DNA from: Paraburkholderia tropica
Lineage (GTDB): Bacteria > Pseudomonadota > Gammaproteobacteria > Burkholderiales > Burkholderiaceae
Assembly (NCBI RefSeq): GCF_914484835.1
Contig: NZ_CAJZAR010000092.1
Location: 15,228-57,224, forward strand
Length of the DNA stretch: 41,997 nucleotides
Reading direction: 5' to 3'
The position numbers and the translations under genes were made by a program. This document shows, in pieces, positions 25,907 through 35,400 of the stretch (position 1 is the first letter of the stretch; each line of letters opens with the position of its first letter). A model generated the notes under the pieces. That model saw only the letters and a program-made list of their open reading frames with translations. It was not told the DNA's origin and did no database searches.

Positions 25907-26803
25907 TCAGACCGGCAGGTCGCGGGCCTGGATCAGGAACACCTGGTCGTCGCCGGCGCTCGTCGACAGCCAGACGAGATCGAGGCCGCCGAACGCCGCT
26001 TCCACGTTCTCGCGCTCGTTGCCGATCTCGACCACGAGTACGCCGTCGTCGGTCAGCCAGTTGCGCGCGTCCTTGATGATACGGCGCACGATGTCCATGC
26101 CGTCCGCGCCGCCCGCGAGCGCCATTTCCGGCTCGTGACGGTACTCGGCCGGCAGCGCGGCCATCGAATCGGCGTTCACGTAGGGCGGATTCGTGATGAT
26201 CACGTCGTAGCGGCGTTCCGGCAGCGGCGCGTAGAGATCGCCTTCGAACAGCGAGATCTTCTCGTCGAGCTCATGCTCGTGCACGTTGCGCTTCGCCACT
26301 TCGAGCGCGGGCGCGGACAGATCCACGGCGTCGATATCGGCGTTCGGGAACGCGTGCGCAGCCAGAATCGCGAGGCTCGCGGAGCCGGTGCACAGTTCGA
26401 GCACGGCGCTCACTTGCTCCGGGTCTTCCACGTACGGCTGCAGGCCGTCCGCGAGCAGTTCGCCGATGAACGAACGCGGCACGATCACGCGTTCGTCCAC
26501 GTAGAAGCGCAGGCCGTGCATCCACGCTTCCTGCGTGATGTAGGCGGCCGGCACGCGGTCGTTCGCGCGGCGCTCGATCACGCCGAGCACCTTCTCGATC
26601 TCTTCGGGCGCGAGGCGCGCGTCGAGGAACGGATCGAGCAGGTCGAGCGGCAGATTCAGCGTGTGCAGAACCAGATAGGCGGCCTCGTCGTAGGCGTTGG
26701 ACGAGCCGTGGCCGAACGAGAGTTTCGCCGCGGAAAAACGCGAGACGCCGTAGCGCAGCAGATCGCGCACGGTCGAAAAGGTGGTGGCAAGCGGATGGGT
26801 CAT
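25907..26803 (-). CDS. prmB: ribosomal protein L3 glutamine N5-methyltransferase
   Basis: A 298-residue SAM-dependent methyltransferase. The SAM site ELCTGSASLAI is at 136-146 and the catalytic NPPY at 205-208. The N-terminal five-helix substrate domain with RVPAAYI (83-89) and VPRSFIGELL marks it as PrmB rather than PrmC. It methylates a glutamine of ribosomal protein L3. It lies 32 bp downstream of dapE on the same strand, so probably the last gene of the dap operon. Confidence 0.93.
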   Translation of the reverse strand: MTHPLATTFSTVRDLLRYGVSRFSAAKLSFGHGSSNAYDEAAYLVLHTLNLPLDLLDPFLDARLAPEEIEKVLGVIERRANDRVPAAYITQEAWMHGLRFYVDERVIVPRSFIGELLADGLQPYVEDPEQVSAVLELCTGSASLAILAAHAFPNADIDAVDLSAPALEVAKRNVHEHELDEKISLFEGDLYAPLPERRYDVIITNPPYVNADSMAALPAEYRHEPEMALAGGADGMDIVRRIIKDARNWLTDDGVLVVEIGNERENVEAAFGGLDLVWLSTSAGDDQVFLIQARDLPV

Positions 26804-26835
26804 ATCAGGGGCTCCAGTGCGTGCGGGCGGACCGC

Positions 26836-27975
26836 TCAGGCGATCAGCTGTTCGAGCACGCGGCGGTAGACGTTTTTGAGCGGATCGATGAATTTGACTT
26901 CGATGTGCTCATCGATTTTATGGATGCTGCCGTTGGGCGGCCCGAATTCCACGACCTGCGGGCACATGCGCGCGATGAAGCGGCCGTCCGAGGTGCCGCC
27001 GGTGGTCGAGAGTTCGGTGGTCACGCCGGTTTCGTCGTGAATCGCCTTTTCGAGCGCGTTCGACAGCGCGCCACGCGGCGTGAGGAAGGGCAGGCCGCTC
27101 ACGCTCCAGTGCAGATCGTATTCGAGGCCGTGCTTGTCCAGAATCGCGTGCACGCGCTGCTGCAGGCCTTCCACCGTGCTCGCGGTCGAGAAGCGGAAGT
27201 TGAACTGCACGTCGGCGTGGCCCGGAATCACGTTGCTCGCGCCCGTGCCGCTATGCATGTTCGAGACCTGCCACGTGGTAGGCGGGAAGTATTCGTTGCC
27301 GTCGTCCCATTTTTCGGCGACGAGTTCGGCGAGCGCCGGCGCGAGCAGATGCACCGGATTCTTCGCCAGATGCGGATAGGCAATGTGACCCTGCACACCC
27401 TTGACGACGAGCTTGCCCGACATCGAGCCGCGGCGGCCGTTCTTCACGCAGTCGCCGAGCGTATGGGTCGACGTCGGTTCGCCGACGATGCAGTAATCCA
27501 TCTTCACGCCGCGCGCCTGGAGCGCCTCGACCACCTTGATCGTGCCGTCGGTGGCCGGGCCTTCTTCGTCGCTCGTGATCAGGAAGGCGATCGTGCCGCG
27601 ATGCTGCGGGTGCGCCGCCACGAACTCCTCGCTGGCCACCACGAACGCGGCGAGCGAGGTCTTCATGTCGGCGGCGCCGCGGCCGTAGAGCACGCCGTCG
27701 CGATGCGAGGGCTGGAACGGCGGCGAGCTCCATTGTTCGATGGGGCCGGTCGGCACCACGTCGGTGTGGCCCGCGAAGGCGAGCAGCGGCGCGTCGGCGC
27801 CGGCCGTGCCGCGCTTGACGGCCCACAGGTTGGTCACGCCGTTGGATTCGATCGTTTCGCACGCGAAGCCGAGCGCGCTGAGGCGTTCGGTCATGATGCG
27901 CTGGCAGTGCTGGTCGTCGGGCGTCACGGACGCGCGCGCGATCAGGGCTTCGGTAAGGGCGAGGGTGGCGGACAT
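26836..27975 (-). CDS. dapE: succinyl-diaminopimelate desuccinylase
   Basis: A 379-residue M20 metallohydrolase releasing LL-diaminopimelate from its N-succinyl form, in lysine and peptidoglycan synthesis. Zinc ligands: H70 and following D72 region in AFAGHTDVVPTG, the bridging aspartate in GRGAADMKTSL, the general base and ligand in SDEEGPA, and the C-terminal histidine in FGPPNGSIHKIDEHI. The dimerisation domain lies in the middle (about 180-290). It is 32 bp upstream of prmB; 148 bp separate it from yffB, with a terminator-like hairpin in that gap. Confidence 0.96.
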   Translation of the reverse strand: MSATLALTEALIARASVTPDDQHCQRIMTERLSALGFACETIESNGVTNLWAVKRGTAGADAPLLAFAGHTDVVPTGPIEQWSSPPFQPSHRDGVLYGRGAADMKTSLAAFVVASEEFVAAHPQHRGTIAFLITSDEEGPATDGTIKVVEALQARGVKMDYCIVGEPTSTHTLGDCVKNGRRGSMSGKLVVKGVQGHIAYPHLAKNPVHLLAPALAELVAEKWDDGNEYFPPTTWQVSNMHSGTGASNVIPGHADVQFNFRFSTASTVEGLQQRVHAILDKHGLEYDLHWSVSGLPFLTPRGALSNALEKAIHDETGVTTELSTTGGTSDGRFIARMCPQVVEFGPPNGSIHKIDEHIEVKFIDPLKNVYRRVLEQLIA

Positions 27976-27989
27976 GAAGGGACCACTTT

Positions 27990-28029
27990 CAATAAAAATG
28001 CCGGCGCCGCTGCAATGCAGGGGCCGGCA
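27990..28029 (-). terminator. intrinsic terminator or attenuator between yffB and dapE
   Basis: On the minus strand TGCCGGC pairs with GCCGGCA (28023-28029 with 27999-28005), with an inner CTGCA/TGCAG helix, and is followed directly by TTTTTATT. It lies after yffB and ends 15 bases before the dapE ATG, so it could limit read-through from dapC-dapD-yffB into dapE-prmB. Confidence 0.7.
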
Positions 28030-28123
28030 ACAGCTTGTGACGATGGTGCGCTACCCGTTTCGCGCCAGCCTCGATGCATCACCGATGGCTGGCGCGCCGG
28101 TCGCGCAGCGCCTCAAACACAGT

Positions 28124-28492
28124 TCAGGCAAACAGCTCCGCGTACTGCTCGGCCGAAAAACCGAGCGTCTTCACGCGGCCGTTCACGGCCACGACCGGGC
28201 GCTTGATGATCGACGGCTTGTGGATCATCAGCGCGATCGCGCCGGCGGTCGAATCGGCTTCGGCCTTGTGGACCTCGGACAGGCCGCGCCACGTCGTGCC
28301 GCGCTTGTTGATCAGCTGATCGAGCGACACATCCTTGAGCCAGTCCTGCACCAGCGCGTTCGACACGCCCGCTTTCTTGAAGTCGTGAAACTCGAACTCG
28401 ATACCGTGTTCTTCCAGCCACACGCGGGCCTTCTTTACGGTATCGCAGTTCGGAATGCCGTAGACGACCACGGTCTTTGCGGCCTTCGCCAT
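28124..28492 (-). CDS. yffB: ArsC/Spx-like protein YffB
   Basis: A 122-residue thioredoxin-fold protein of the ArsC family. It has VYGIPNCDTVKKARVWLEEHGIEFEFHDF at the N-terminus, with a single cysteine (C16) in NCDT, and the family KRPVV cis-proline segment. It matches E. coli YffB, whose gene also neighbours dapE. It lacks the extra cysteines of true arsenate reductases, so arsenate reduction is not claimed; the function is unknown. Its ATG shares one base with the dapD stop (TGATG), a sign of translational coupling. Confidence 0.9.
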   Translation of the reverse strand: MAKAAKTVVVYGIPNCDTVKKARVWLEEHGIEFEFHDFKKAGVSNALVQDWLKDVSLDQLINKRGTTWRGLSEVHKAEADSTAGAIALMIHKPSIIKRPVVAVNGRVKTLGFSAEQYAELFA

Positions 28493-29319
28493 CAGTCGCC
28501 TCGCAGCAGCTCGTTCAGGCCGACCTTGGCGCGCGTCTTGGCGTCCACCTTCTTGACGATCACGGCGCAGTACAGGCTGTGCGAGCCGTCCTTCGAGGGC
28601 AGATTGCCGGCCACGACGACCGAGCCCGCCGGGATGCGGCCGTACGAGATTTCGCCGGTTTCGCGGTCATAGATCTTGGTCGACTGGCCGAGGTACACGC
28701 CCATCGAGATGACCGAGTTTTCTTCGACGATCACGCCTTCCACGACTTCCGAGCGCGCGCCGATGAAGCAGTTGTCTTCGATGATGACCGGGTTGGCCTG
28801 CAGCGGCTCCAGCACGCCGCCGATGCCCACGCCGCCCGAGAGGTGCACGTTCTTGCCGATCTGCGCGCACGAACCGACCGTTGCCCACGTGTCGACCATC
28901 GTGCCTTCGTCGACGTACGCGCCGATGTTGGTGTACGACGGCATCAGCACGACGTTCTTGCCGATGAACGAGCCGCGGCGCGCGATGGCCGGCGGCACGA
29001 CGCGGAAGCCGCCCGCGGCGAAGTCTTCAGCCGTGTAGTTGGCGAACTTCGAGGGCACCTTGTCGAAGAATTGCGTGAAGCCGCCAGCGGCCATCGGCGC
29101 GTTGTCTTCCAGGCGGAACGACAGCAGCACAGCCTTCTTCACCCACTGATTGACGACCCAGTCGCCGTCCTTCTTTTCGGCGCAGCGCAGTGCGCCCTTG
29201 TCCAGTTCGGCGATGACGTGGGCGACGGCTTCACGCACGTCGTTCGGCGCGGACTTGGGCGAAAAGTCGGCGCGGTTTTCCCAGGCGGTGTCGATGATCT
29301 GCTGAAGTTGTTGCGACAT
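28492..29319 (-). CDS. dapD: 2,3,4,5-tetrahydropyridine-2,6-dicarboxylate N-succinyltransferase
   Basis: A 275-residue left-handed beta-helix enzyme that succinylates tetrahydrodipicolinate in lysine/DAP synthesis. The first third is the N-terminal helical domain. The rest holds hexapeptide repeats, for example GKNVVLMPSYTNIGAYVDEGTMVDTWATVGSCAQIG, and the typical GGVGIGGVLEPLQA segment. The size matches E. coli DapD (274). ATG 29319 is chosen over 29343 because homologues start MSQQLQ. It is preceded by dapC (129-bp gap) and overlaps yffB by one base. Confidence 0.97.
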   Translation of the reverse strand: MSQQLQQIIDTAWENRADFSPKSAPNDVREAVAHVIAELDKGALRCAEKKDGDWVVNQWVKKAVLLSFRLEDNAPMAAGGFTQFFDKVPSKFANYTAEDFAAGGFRVVPPAIARRGSFIGKNVVLMPSYTNIGAYVDEGTMVDTWATVGSCAQIGKNVHLSGGVGIGGVLEPLQANPVIIEDNCFIGARSEVVEGVIVEENSVISMGVYLGQSTKIYDRETGEISYGRIPAGSVVVAGNLPSKDGSHSLYCAVIVKKVDAKTRAKVGLNELLRGD

Positions 29320-29375
29320 GGTGATGATTTCGTGTGAGTTCAAAAGCCGTTGGACGGCGGGAATTCGGCGGCGAT

Positions 29376-29397
29376 ACGCGCGCAGCGGGGCGCGCGT
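29376..29397. repeat. hairpin between dapC and dapD
   Basis: ACGCGCGC-agcggg-GCGCGCGT, a perfect 8-bp stem in the 129-bp spacer. No T run follows on either strand, so it may only shape the mRNA or tune expression within the operon. Confidence 0.5.
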
Positions 29398-29448
29398 TCG
29401 GCGGTGGCGTGACTGCTGACTGTTTACCGCTGACTTTTCGTGCTGAAG

Positions 29449-30672
29449 TTACGGCTTGAGCGAGCGGCAGAAGTCGACGATGCGCTGCGCGCCCTCGGTG
29501 CATTCGTCGACGTCGGCGACGAGCGCCAGACGGACGAAGCCTTCGCCCGGGTTCGCGCCGTGCGCTTCGCGCGCGAGAAACGAGCCGGGCAGGACCGTCA
29601 CATTATAGTCGGCGTAGAGGCGCTGGGCGAACGCGGTGTCCGAGAGGCCGGTGCGCGCGACGTTGGCCCAGAGGTAGAACGCGGCGTCCGGCAGCTTCAC
29701 GTCGAGCACGTCGGCGAGCATGGGCGTGACGGTCGAGAACTTCTGGACGTACTTCGCGCGGTTCTCGCGCACGTGCGTTTCGTCGCCCCAGGCGGCGATG
29801 CTGGCGGACTGCCAGACCGGCGACATCGCCGAGCCGTGATAGGTGCGGTACAGCAGGAATTGCTTGAGGATCGCCGCGTCGCCGGCCACGAAGCCCGAGC
29901 GCATGCCCGGCGCGTTCGAGCGCTTCGACAGGCTGGACAGCATGATCAGGCGTTCGAAACCGCGGCCGAGGCGGTGCGCGGCTTCGAGGCCGCCGAGCGG
30001 CGGCGTCGATTCGTCGAAATAGATCTCCGAATAGCATTCGTCCGACGCGATCACGAAGCCGTAGCGGTCGGACAGCGCGAACAGTTCGCGCCAGTCGTCG
30101 AGCGTGAGGACGGCGCCCGTCGGGTTGCCCGGCGAGCAGACGTAGAGCAGCTGCGTGCGCGCCCAGATTTCCTCAGGCACCTGCGAATAGTCGCAGGCGA
30201 AGTTGCGGGCCGGATCGCTGTTCACGAAGTACGGCTCGCCGCCCGCGAGCAGCGCCGCGCCTTCATAGATCTGGTAGAACGGGTTCGGGCAGAGTACGAT
30301 CGCGCGCTTCGCCGGGTCCTGCGCGCCCGCCGTCGGATCGACGACCGCCTGCGCAAGCGCGAACAGCGCCTCGCGCGAGCCCGAAACCGGCAGCACCTGC
30401 GTGCTTGCGTCGAGGGCGGGCAGGCTGTAACGCTCGCTCACCCATTTCGCGATCGCCTCGCGCAGCGCCGGGCTGCCGCCCGTGGCCGGATACACCGACA
30501 GACCGTCGAGCGAGGCGACGATGGCGTCGCGGATCAGCGCGGGCGTCGGGTGTTTCGGCTCGCCGATCCCGAAGCTGATGTGGCGCAGGCCGGCATTCGG
30601 CGCGACGTCCTTGAACAGTGCGCGCAGCTTTTCGAAGGGATAGGACTGGAGGGTGTCGAGTAGCGGATTCAC
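29449..30672 (-). CDS. dapC: succinyldiaminopimelate transaminase
   Basis: A 407-residue PLP aminotransferase (fold type I) that converts N-succinyl-2-amino-6-ketopimelate to N-succinyl-diaminopimelate. PLP lysine K250 lies in SSLSKRSNAPGMRSG; D211 and Y214 in ASDECYSE, and the PGNPTG (181-186) loop are intact. DapC is separate from ArgD in many betaproteobacteria, and the location directly upstream of dapD supports the call. It is probably the first gene of the dapC-dapD-yffB-dapE-prmB cluster. Confidence 0.95.
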   Translation of the reverse strand: MNPLLDTLQSYPFEKLRALFKDVAPNAGLRHISFGIGEPKHPTPALIRDAIVASLDGLSVYPATGGSPALREAIAKWVSERYSLPALDASTQVLPVSGSREALFALAQAVVDPTAGAQDPAKRAIVLCPNPFYQIYEGAALLAGGEPYFVNSDPARNFACDYSQVPEEIWARTQLLYVCSPGNPTGAVLTLDDWRELFALSDRYGFVIASDECYSEIYFDESTPPLGGLEAAHRLGRGFERLIMLSSLSKRSNAPGMRSGFVAGDAAILKQFLLYRTYHGSAMSPVWQSASIAAWGDETHVRENRAKYVQKFSTVTPMLADVLDVKLPDAAFYLWANVARTGLSDTAFAQRLYADYNVTVLPGSFLAREAHGANPGEGFVRLALVADVDECTEGAQRIVDFCRSLKP

Positions 30673-31044
30673 AGGGCTGGGCGGCGTAAGCGAAAAGCGG
30701 ATGGAGCGACGGGCGCGGGCACGCGGGCGGCTTTGCGGCGCTTATTGCGACGCTTGGCGCGGCGCAGGGTGTGCGCCGGACGGCCGGCTGATGGACCCGG
30801 CTAGCCCGGATGGGGCTGTGCCGGATTACGCGGGTGGTGCGGCCGCTGTCGCTGGCAAAACGTGAATTATAACGTGGCCGCCGTTTGCCGATGGGCGGGC
30901 GATGGGGCGCGGGCTGGGGCTGCCTGGCGGCGGTCGTGGCGGCGCGAGCGGCAAATAAGCCGCAAACGAGCGGCAAACGAGCTGGAACGAAACAAGGATC
31001 GATATGCAGTCTGAAAAACGCGGGACGGCCGCGAGGGTCGCGCA
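30673..31044. other. divergent intergenic region, dapC / EamA transporter
   Basis: 372 bp with no credible gene. It holds the likely dapC promoter (-10 at 30866-30871) and a CTAGCC-like fragment at 30801-30806 that partly resembles the inverted repeats at 23679 and 37716. No terminator, repeat array or RNA gene was recognised. Confidence 0.5.
30866..30871 (-). promoter_or_regulatory. -10 element, dapC operon promoter
   Basis: Perfect TATAAT on the minus strand in an AT-rich island, about 190 bases upstream of dapC. It is flanked by two ACGTg/ACGTt-type half sites. No standard -35 was found. Confidence 0.45.
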
Positions 31045-32268
31045 ATGAGCGGCGCCCAGTCGAGCAGGCGGAACCTGAGCGCGGGCTGGCCGACGCTCGC
31101 CATCATGATCGGCGCCTCGGTGTGGGGCGTGATCTGGTTTCCGCTGCGCACGCTGGCGAGTTTCGGCCTGACCGGCACGGCCGCGGGCGCCGCGACGAGC
31201 GCGGCGGGCTGCCTGTTCGTGCTGCTGCTGCGCCGTCGTTCGATTGCGACGGTGCGCTGGCATGGGGTGTTGCCGCTGCTCGGGCTGGCGGCGGGCGTCA
31301 CCAATATCGGTTTCGTGTGGGGCGCGATCCACGGCGAAGTGATGCGCGTGCTGCTGCTGTTCTATCTGACGCCCGCGTGGACGGCGATTTTCGCGCATTT
31401 CATCCTGCACGAGCGCCTGACGTGGTCCGGCGCGGCGCTGGCCGCGCTGTCGCTGGCGGGTGCGGTGCTGATGCTCTGGTCGCCGAAGCTCGGTGTGCCG
31501 CTGCCGGGCAGCGCCGCCGAATGGGCGGGCCTCGCGGGCGGCATGGGTTTCGCGATGAGCAACGTGCTCGTGGTGAAGACGAGTCGCGTGCTGCCGCAGA
31601 TGAAGCCTGAAATGCGCACCGCCGTGATTTTCGGCGGCGCGGCGATATTCGGCCTGATCGCTTCGTTTTTCGAGCCGATGCCGACGCTGCACGCCGGCGA
31701 ACCGCTCGCCCGCGCGGTGCTGCTCGTGCTCGCCCTCGGTGTGCTGCTGGGCGTGAACAACATGCTCGTTCAATACGGGCTCGCGCGCGTGCCGGCGAAT
31801 CGGGCGTCGATCATCATGTTGTTCGAAATCGTCGTGACGGCGCTCTCGTCGTGGCTGCTCGCGGGCGAGACGCCGGGGCCGCGCGAATGGACGGGCGGCG
31901 CCTGTATCGTGCTCGCCTCGCTGCTGTCGAGCTGGGTGCATCGCGCACAGGAAGCGCGCAAGCGTCCTCGTCAGATCGCGCACGCGAGCGCCGAAGCCAG
32001 CGCGATTGCTCACGCCGACGCCGGCCTGCTCGACGACGAAAGCGATCATGACGATCGCGATCAGAACGACAAGCAAATGGGTGACGGTCGCGGCGATCTT
32101 GACGGCAAGCACAGCGGCGACCGCAGCGGCAACCGCAGCGAGGATCAAACCGACTCACAAAACGACGATCCAGCCGCCGACAAAAACGACGACAAAAACG
32201 CCAATCGCCACGGCAGTCCCGGCGCCCGGCCCGATGGCGGGCAGAATGGCGCGCGTGCGATGGTATGA
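31045..32268 (+). CDS. EamA family (DMT) transporter with hydrophilic C-terminal tail
   Basis: A 407-residue protein. Residues 15-298 form a drug/metabolite transporter with about ten membrane helices in two EamA repeats; typical features are GASVWGVIWFPLR in the first helix, the LLLFYLTPAWTAIFAHFILHERLT region and the second-repeat LFEIVVTALSSWLLAGE. The substrate cannot be predicted. Residues about 302-407 are a strongly hydrophilic tail rich in Asp, Asn, Gly, Lys, Arg and Gln, with DDESDHDDRDQNDK and several D-N-rich clusters, far beyond the normal end of the family. The coding frame is intact to 32268. It lies 372 bp downstream of the dapC start and 218 bp before smc. Confidence 0.88.
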   Translation: MSGAQSSRRNLSAGWPTLAIMIGASVWGVIWFPLRTLASFGLTGTAAGAATSAAGCLFVLLLRRRSIATVRWHGVLPLLGLAAGVTNIGFVWGAIHGEVMRVLLLFYLTPAWTAIFAHFILHERLTWSGAALAALSLAGAVLMLWSPKLGVPLPGSAAEWAGLAGGMGFAMSNVLVVKTSRVLPQMKPEMRTAVIFGGAAIFGLIASFFEPMPTLHAGEPLARAVLLVLALGVLLGVNNMLVQYGLARVPANRASIIMLFEIVVTALSSWLLAGETPGPREWTGGACIVLASLLSSWVHRAQEARKRPRQIAHASAEASAIAHADAGLLDDESDHDDRDQNDKQMGDGRGDLDGKHSGDRSGNRSEDQTDSQNDDPAADKNDDKNANRHGSPGARPDGGQNGARAMV

Positions 32269-32486
32269 TTGCCCCTGATCCTCGCCGGCCGGGCGCGCAC
32301 TGAGGTGCATCAGGCGCTTCGCACGGCGAGCCGTGGCGGCTGTCCGTGCTGTGCGCGCCGTTCGTTCGGCCAGATGCGAATCCTGCGGCGCCTCGCGCCG
32401 CCGTGCGACTGAAGTGACGGTCGACGGCGCGCGGCGGCGGCCCGGGCGGTCCCGTTCACTCTTCCAATTCAAACAGCGATATCGCC
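32269..32486. other. gap between EamA transporter and smc
   Basis: 218 bp of GC-rich DNA with no gene or terminator recognised. The smc promoter is presumably here, but no convincing -10/-35 pair stands out. Confidence 0.3.
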
Positions 32487-35400
32487 GTGCGTCTGACCTC
32501 GATTAAACTCGCTGGCTTCAAATCATTCGTCGATCCCACGCATTTCCAGGTTCCGGGCCAACTCGTCGGAGTGGTCGGACCGAATGGCTGTGGTAAATCG
32601 AACATCATCGACGCCGTGCGCTGGGTGCTCGGCGAATCCCGCGCGTCCGAATTGCGCGGCGAGTCGATGCAGGACGTCATCTTCAACGGTTCCACCGCGC
32701 GCAAGCCCGGCAGCCGCGCGAGCGTCGAACTCGTGTTCGACAACGCCGACGGGCGCGCCGCGGGCCAGTGGGGCCAGTATGCGGAGATCGCCGTCAAGCG
32801 CGTGCTGACGCGCGACGGCACCTCGAGCTACTACATCAACAATCTGCCGGCGCGCCGCCGCGACATTCAGGACATCTTCCTCGGTACCGGTCTCGGTCCG
32901 CGTGCGTACGCGATCATCGGGCAGGGCATGATCGCGCGCATCATCGAGGCGAAGCCCGAAGAACTGCGCGTGTTCCTCGAAGAAGCCGCGGGCGTTTCGA
33001 AGTACAAGGAACGCCGCCGCGAGACCGAAAACCGCCTGCATGACACGCGCGAGAATCTCACGCGCGTGGAAGACATCGTGCGCGAGCTTTCCACGAATCT
33101 GGACAAGCTCGAAGGCCAGGCCGTGGTGGCGACGAAGTACCGCGAACTGCAGGCTGACGGCGAAGAAAAGCAGCGCATGCTGTGGCTGCTGCGCAAGAAC
33201 GAGGCGGCGGGCGAGCAGCAGCGCCAGCAGCGCGCCATCGAACAGGCGCAGATCGATCTCGAACGGCATACCGCGCAACTGCGCGAAGTCGAGGCGCAGC
33301 TCGAAACGCTGCGCGTGGCGCACTATTCGGCCAGCGACGCGATGCAGGGCGCGCAAGGCTCGCTCTATGAAGCGAATGCCGAGGTGAGCCGTCTCGAAGC
33401 CGAGATCAAGTTCATCGTCGAGTCGCGCAATCGTGTGCAGGCGCAGATCGCCGCGCTCACGGCGCAGCGCGAGCAATGGCAGGTCCAGGCGCAGAAGGCG
33501 CAGGACGATATCGAAGACGCTGAAGAACAGCTGGCGATGGGCGAGGAGAAAGCCGCGATCGCCGAGGAAGAGGCGACCGCGAAGCAGGAAGCGCTGCCCG
33601 CGCTCGAAAACCGCTGGCGCGACGCCCAGGCGCAACTGAATGACGAGCGTGCGGGCATCGCGCGCACGGAGCAGGCGCTCAAGCTCGAAGCCGCGCATCA
33701 GCGCAACGCCGACCAGATGCTCCAGCAGCTTCAGCAGCGCCACGAGCGCCTGAAGTCGGAGGAAGGCGGTCTCGACGCACCGGATGAAGCGCAGCTCGAA
33801 GAACTGCGCATGCAGCTGGCCGAGCAGGAAGAGATCCTGCGCGACGCCCAGGACCGTCTGAGCGACGCGCAGGAAACCGTGCCGCGTCTGGACGCCGAGC
33901 GCCGTGCCGCGCACGATCGCGTGCAGGCCGAAAACGCGCAGATTCACCAGTTCGAAGCCCGTCTCGCCGCGCTCAAGCAACTGCAGGAGAACGTGCAGAC
34001 CGAGGGCAAGATCCAGCCGTGGCTCGAACGTCACGAACTGGGCGCGCTGCCGCGTCTGTGGAAGAAGCTGCACGTCGAAGCCGGTTGGGAAACCGCGCTC
34101 GAAGCGGTGCTGCGTGAGCGTCTGGCGGCGCTCGAAGTCTCGAATCTCGATTGGGTCAAGGCGTTCGCCAGCGATGCGCCGCCCGCCAAGCTCGCGTTCT
34201 ACGCGCCGCCGCTGGCGGGCCAGACGGCGAGCGCGCCGGCGGGCCTCACGCCGCTGCTCTCGCTCGTGCGTATCGACGATGCGGGCCTGCGCGCGGTGCT
34301 CAACGAATGGCTCGGCACGACCTTCGTCGCGAACGATCTGGCCGAAGCGCTCGCGCAACGCGCGCAACTGCCCGAGGGCGGTGCGTTCGTGGTGAAGGCC
34401 GGCCACTCGGTCTCGCGCGTGGGCGTGCAGCTCTACGCCGCCGACACCGAGCAGGCGGGCATGCTTGCACGCCAGCAGGAAATCGAAAATCTCACGCGTC
34501 AGGTACGCGCCCAGGCGTTGCTCGCCGACGAAGCGCGCTCGGCTGTCGTGCGCGCCGAAGCTGCGCACACGCAGGCGGCCCAGGTGCTCGGCGAGGCGCG
34601 CCAGCAGGCCGACCGCGCCACGCAGCGCGTGCACGCGCTGCAAATGGACGTGCTCAAGCTCACGCAGGCGCACGAGCGCTACACGGCCCGCAGCACGCAG
34701 ATCCGCGAGGAGCTCGACGAAATCCGCGCGCAGATCGAGGAGCAGCGTGCGCTGCGTGCCGAATCGGAAACGAATTTCGAGCGTCACGACGGCGAACTCG
34801 CCGAGCTTCAGGCGCGCTTCGAGGACAACCAGCTCGCGTTCGAGGCGCTCGACGAAGAACTGGGCGCGGCGCGCAACGCCGCGCGCGATCTCGAACGCGC
34901 AGCGGGCGACGCGCGCTTCGCGGCCCGCAACATGGCCGCGCGCATCGAGGAACTGCGCCGCAATATCCAGATCGCGCACGACCAGAGCGAACGCGTCGCG
35001 GGCTCGCTCGAAGACGCGCGCGCCGAACTCGAAACGATCAACGAGCAGACCGCGCACACGGGCCTGCAGGACGCGCTGGAAATCCGCGCGGAGAAGGAAG
35101 AACTGCTGCGCAACGCGCGCGCCGAACTCGACGATCTGAGCGCCAAGCTGCGCGCCGCCGACGAAACGCGTCTCGCCGCCGAGCGTGCGCTGCAGCCGCT
35201 GCGCGACCGCATCACCGAATTGCAGCTCAAGGAACAGGCCGCGCGCCTGAACGGCGAGCAGTTCGTCGAACAGTTGCAGGCCGCGGGTGTGGACGAAGCG
35301 GCGCTGCAGGAAAAGCTCACGCCGGACCTCAAGCCGTCGTACCTGCAAGGCGAAGTCACGCGTATCAACAACGCGATCACGGCGCTCGGCCCGGTCAATA

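Noticed and set aside
28124..28492. Arsenate reductase
   Set aside because: Only the first cysteine motif of the ArsC fold is present and the gene lies in a dap operon, as yffB does in E. coli; no ars genes are nearby.
30653..30865. A 70-codon plus-strand gene before the EamA transporter
   Set aside because: No ribosome site, no family features, and it overlaps the dapC start and its promoter region.
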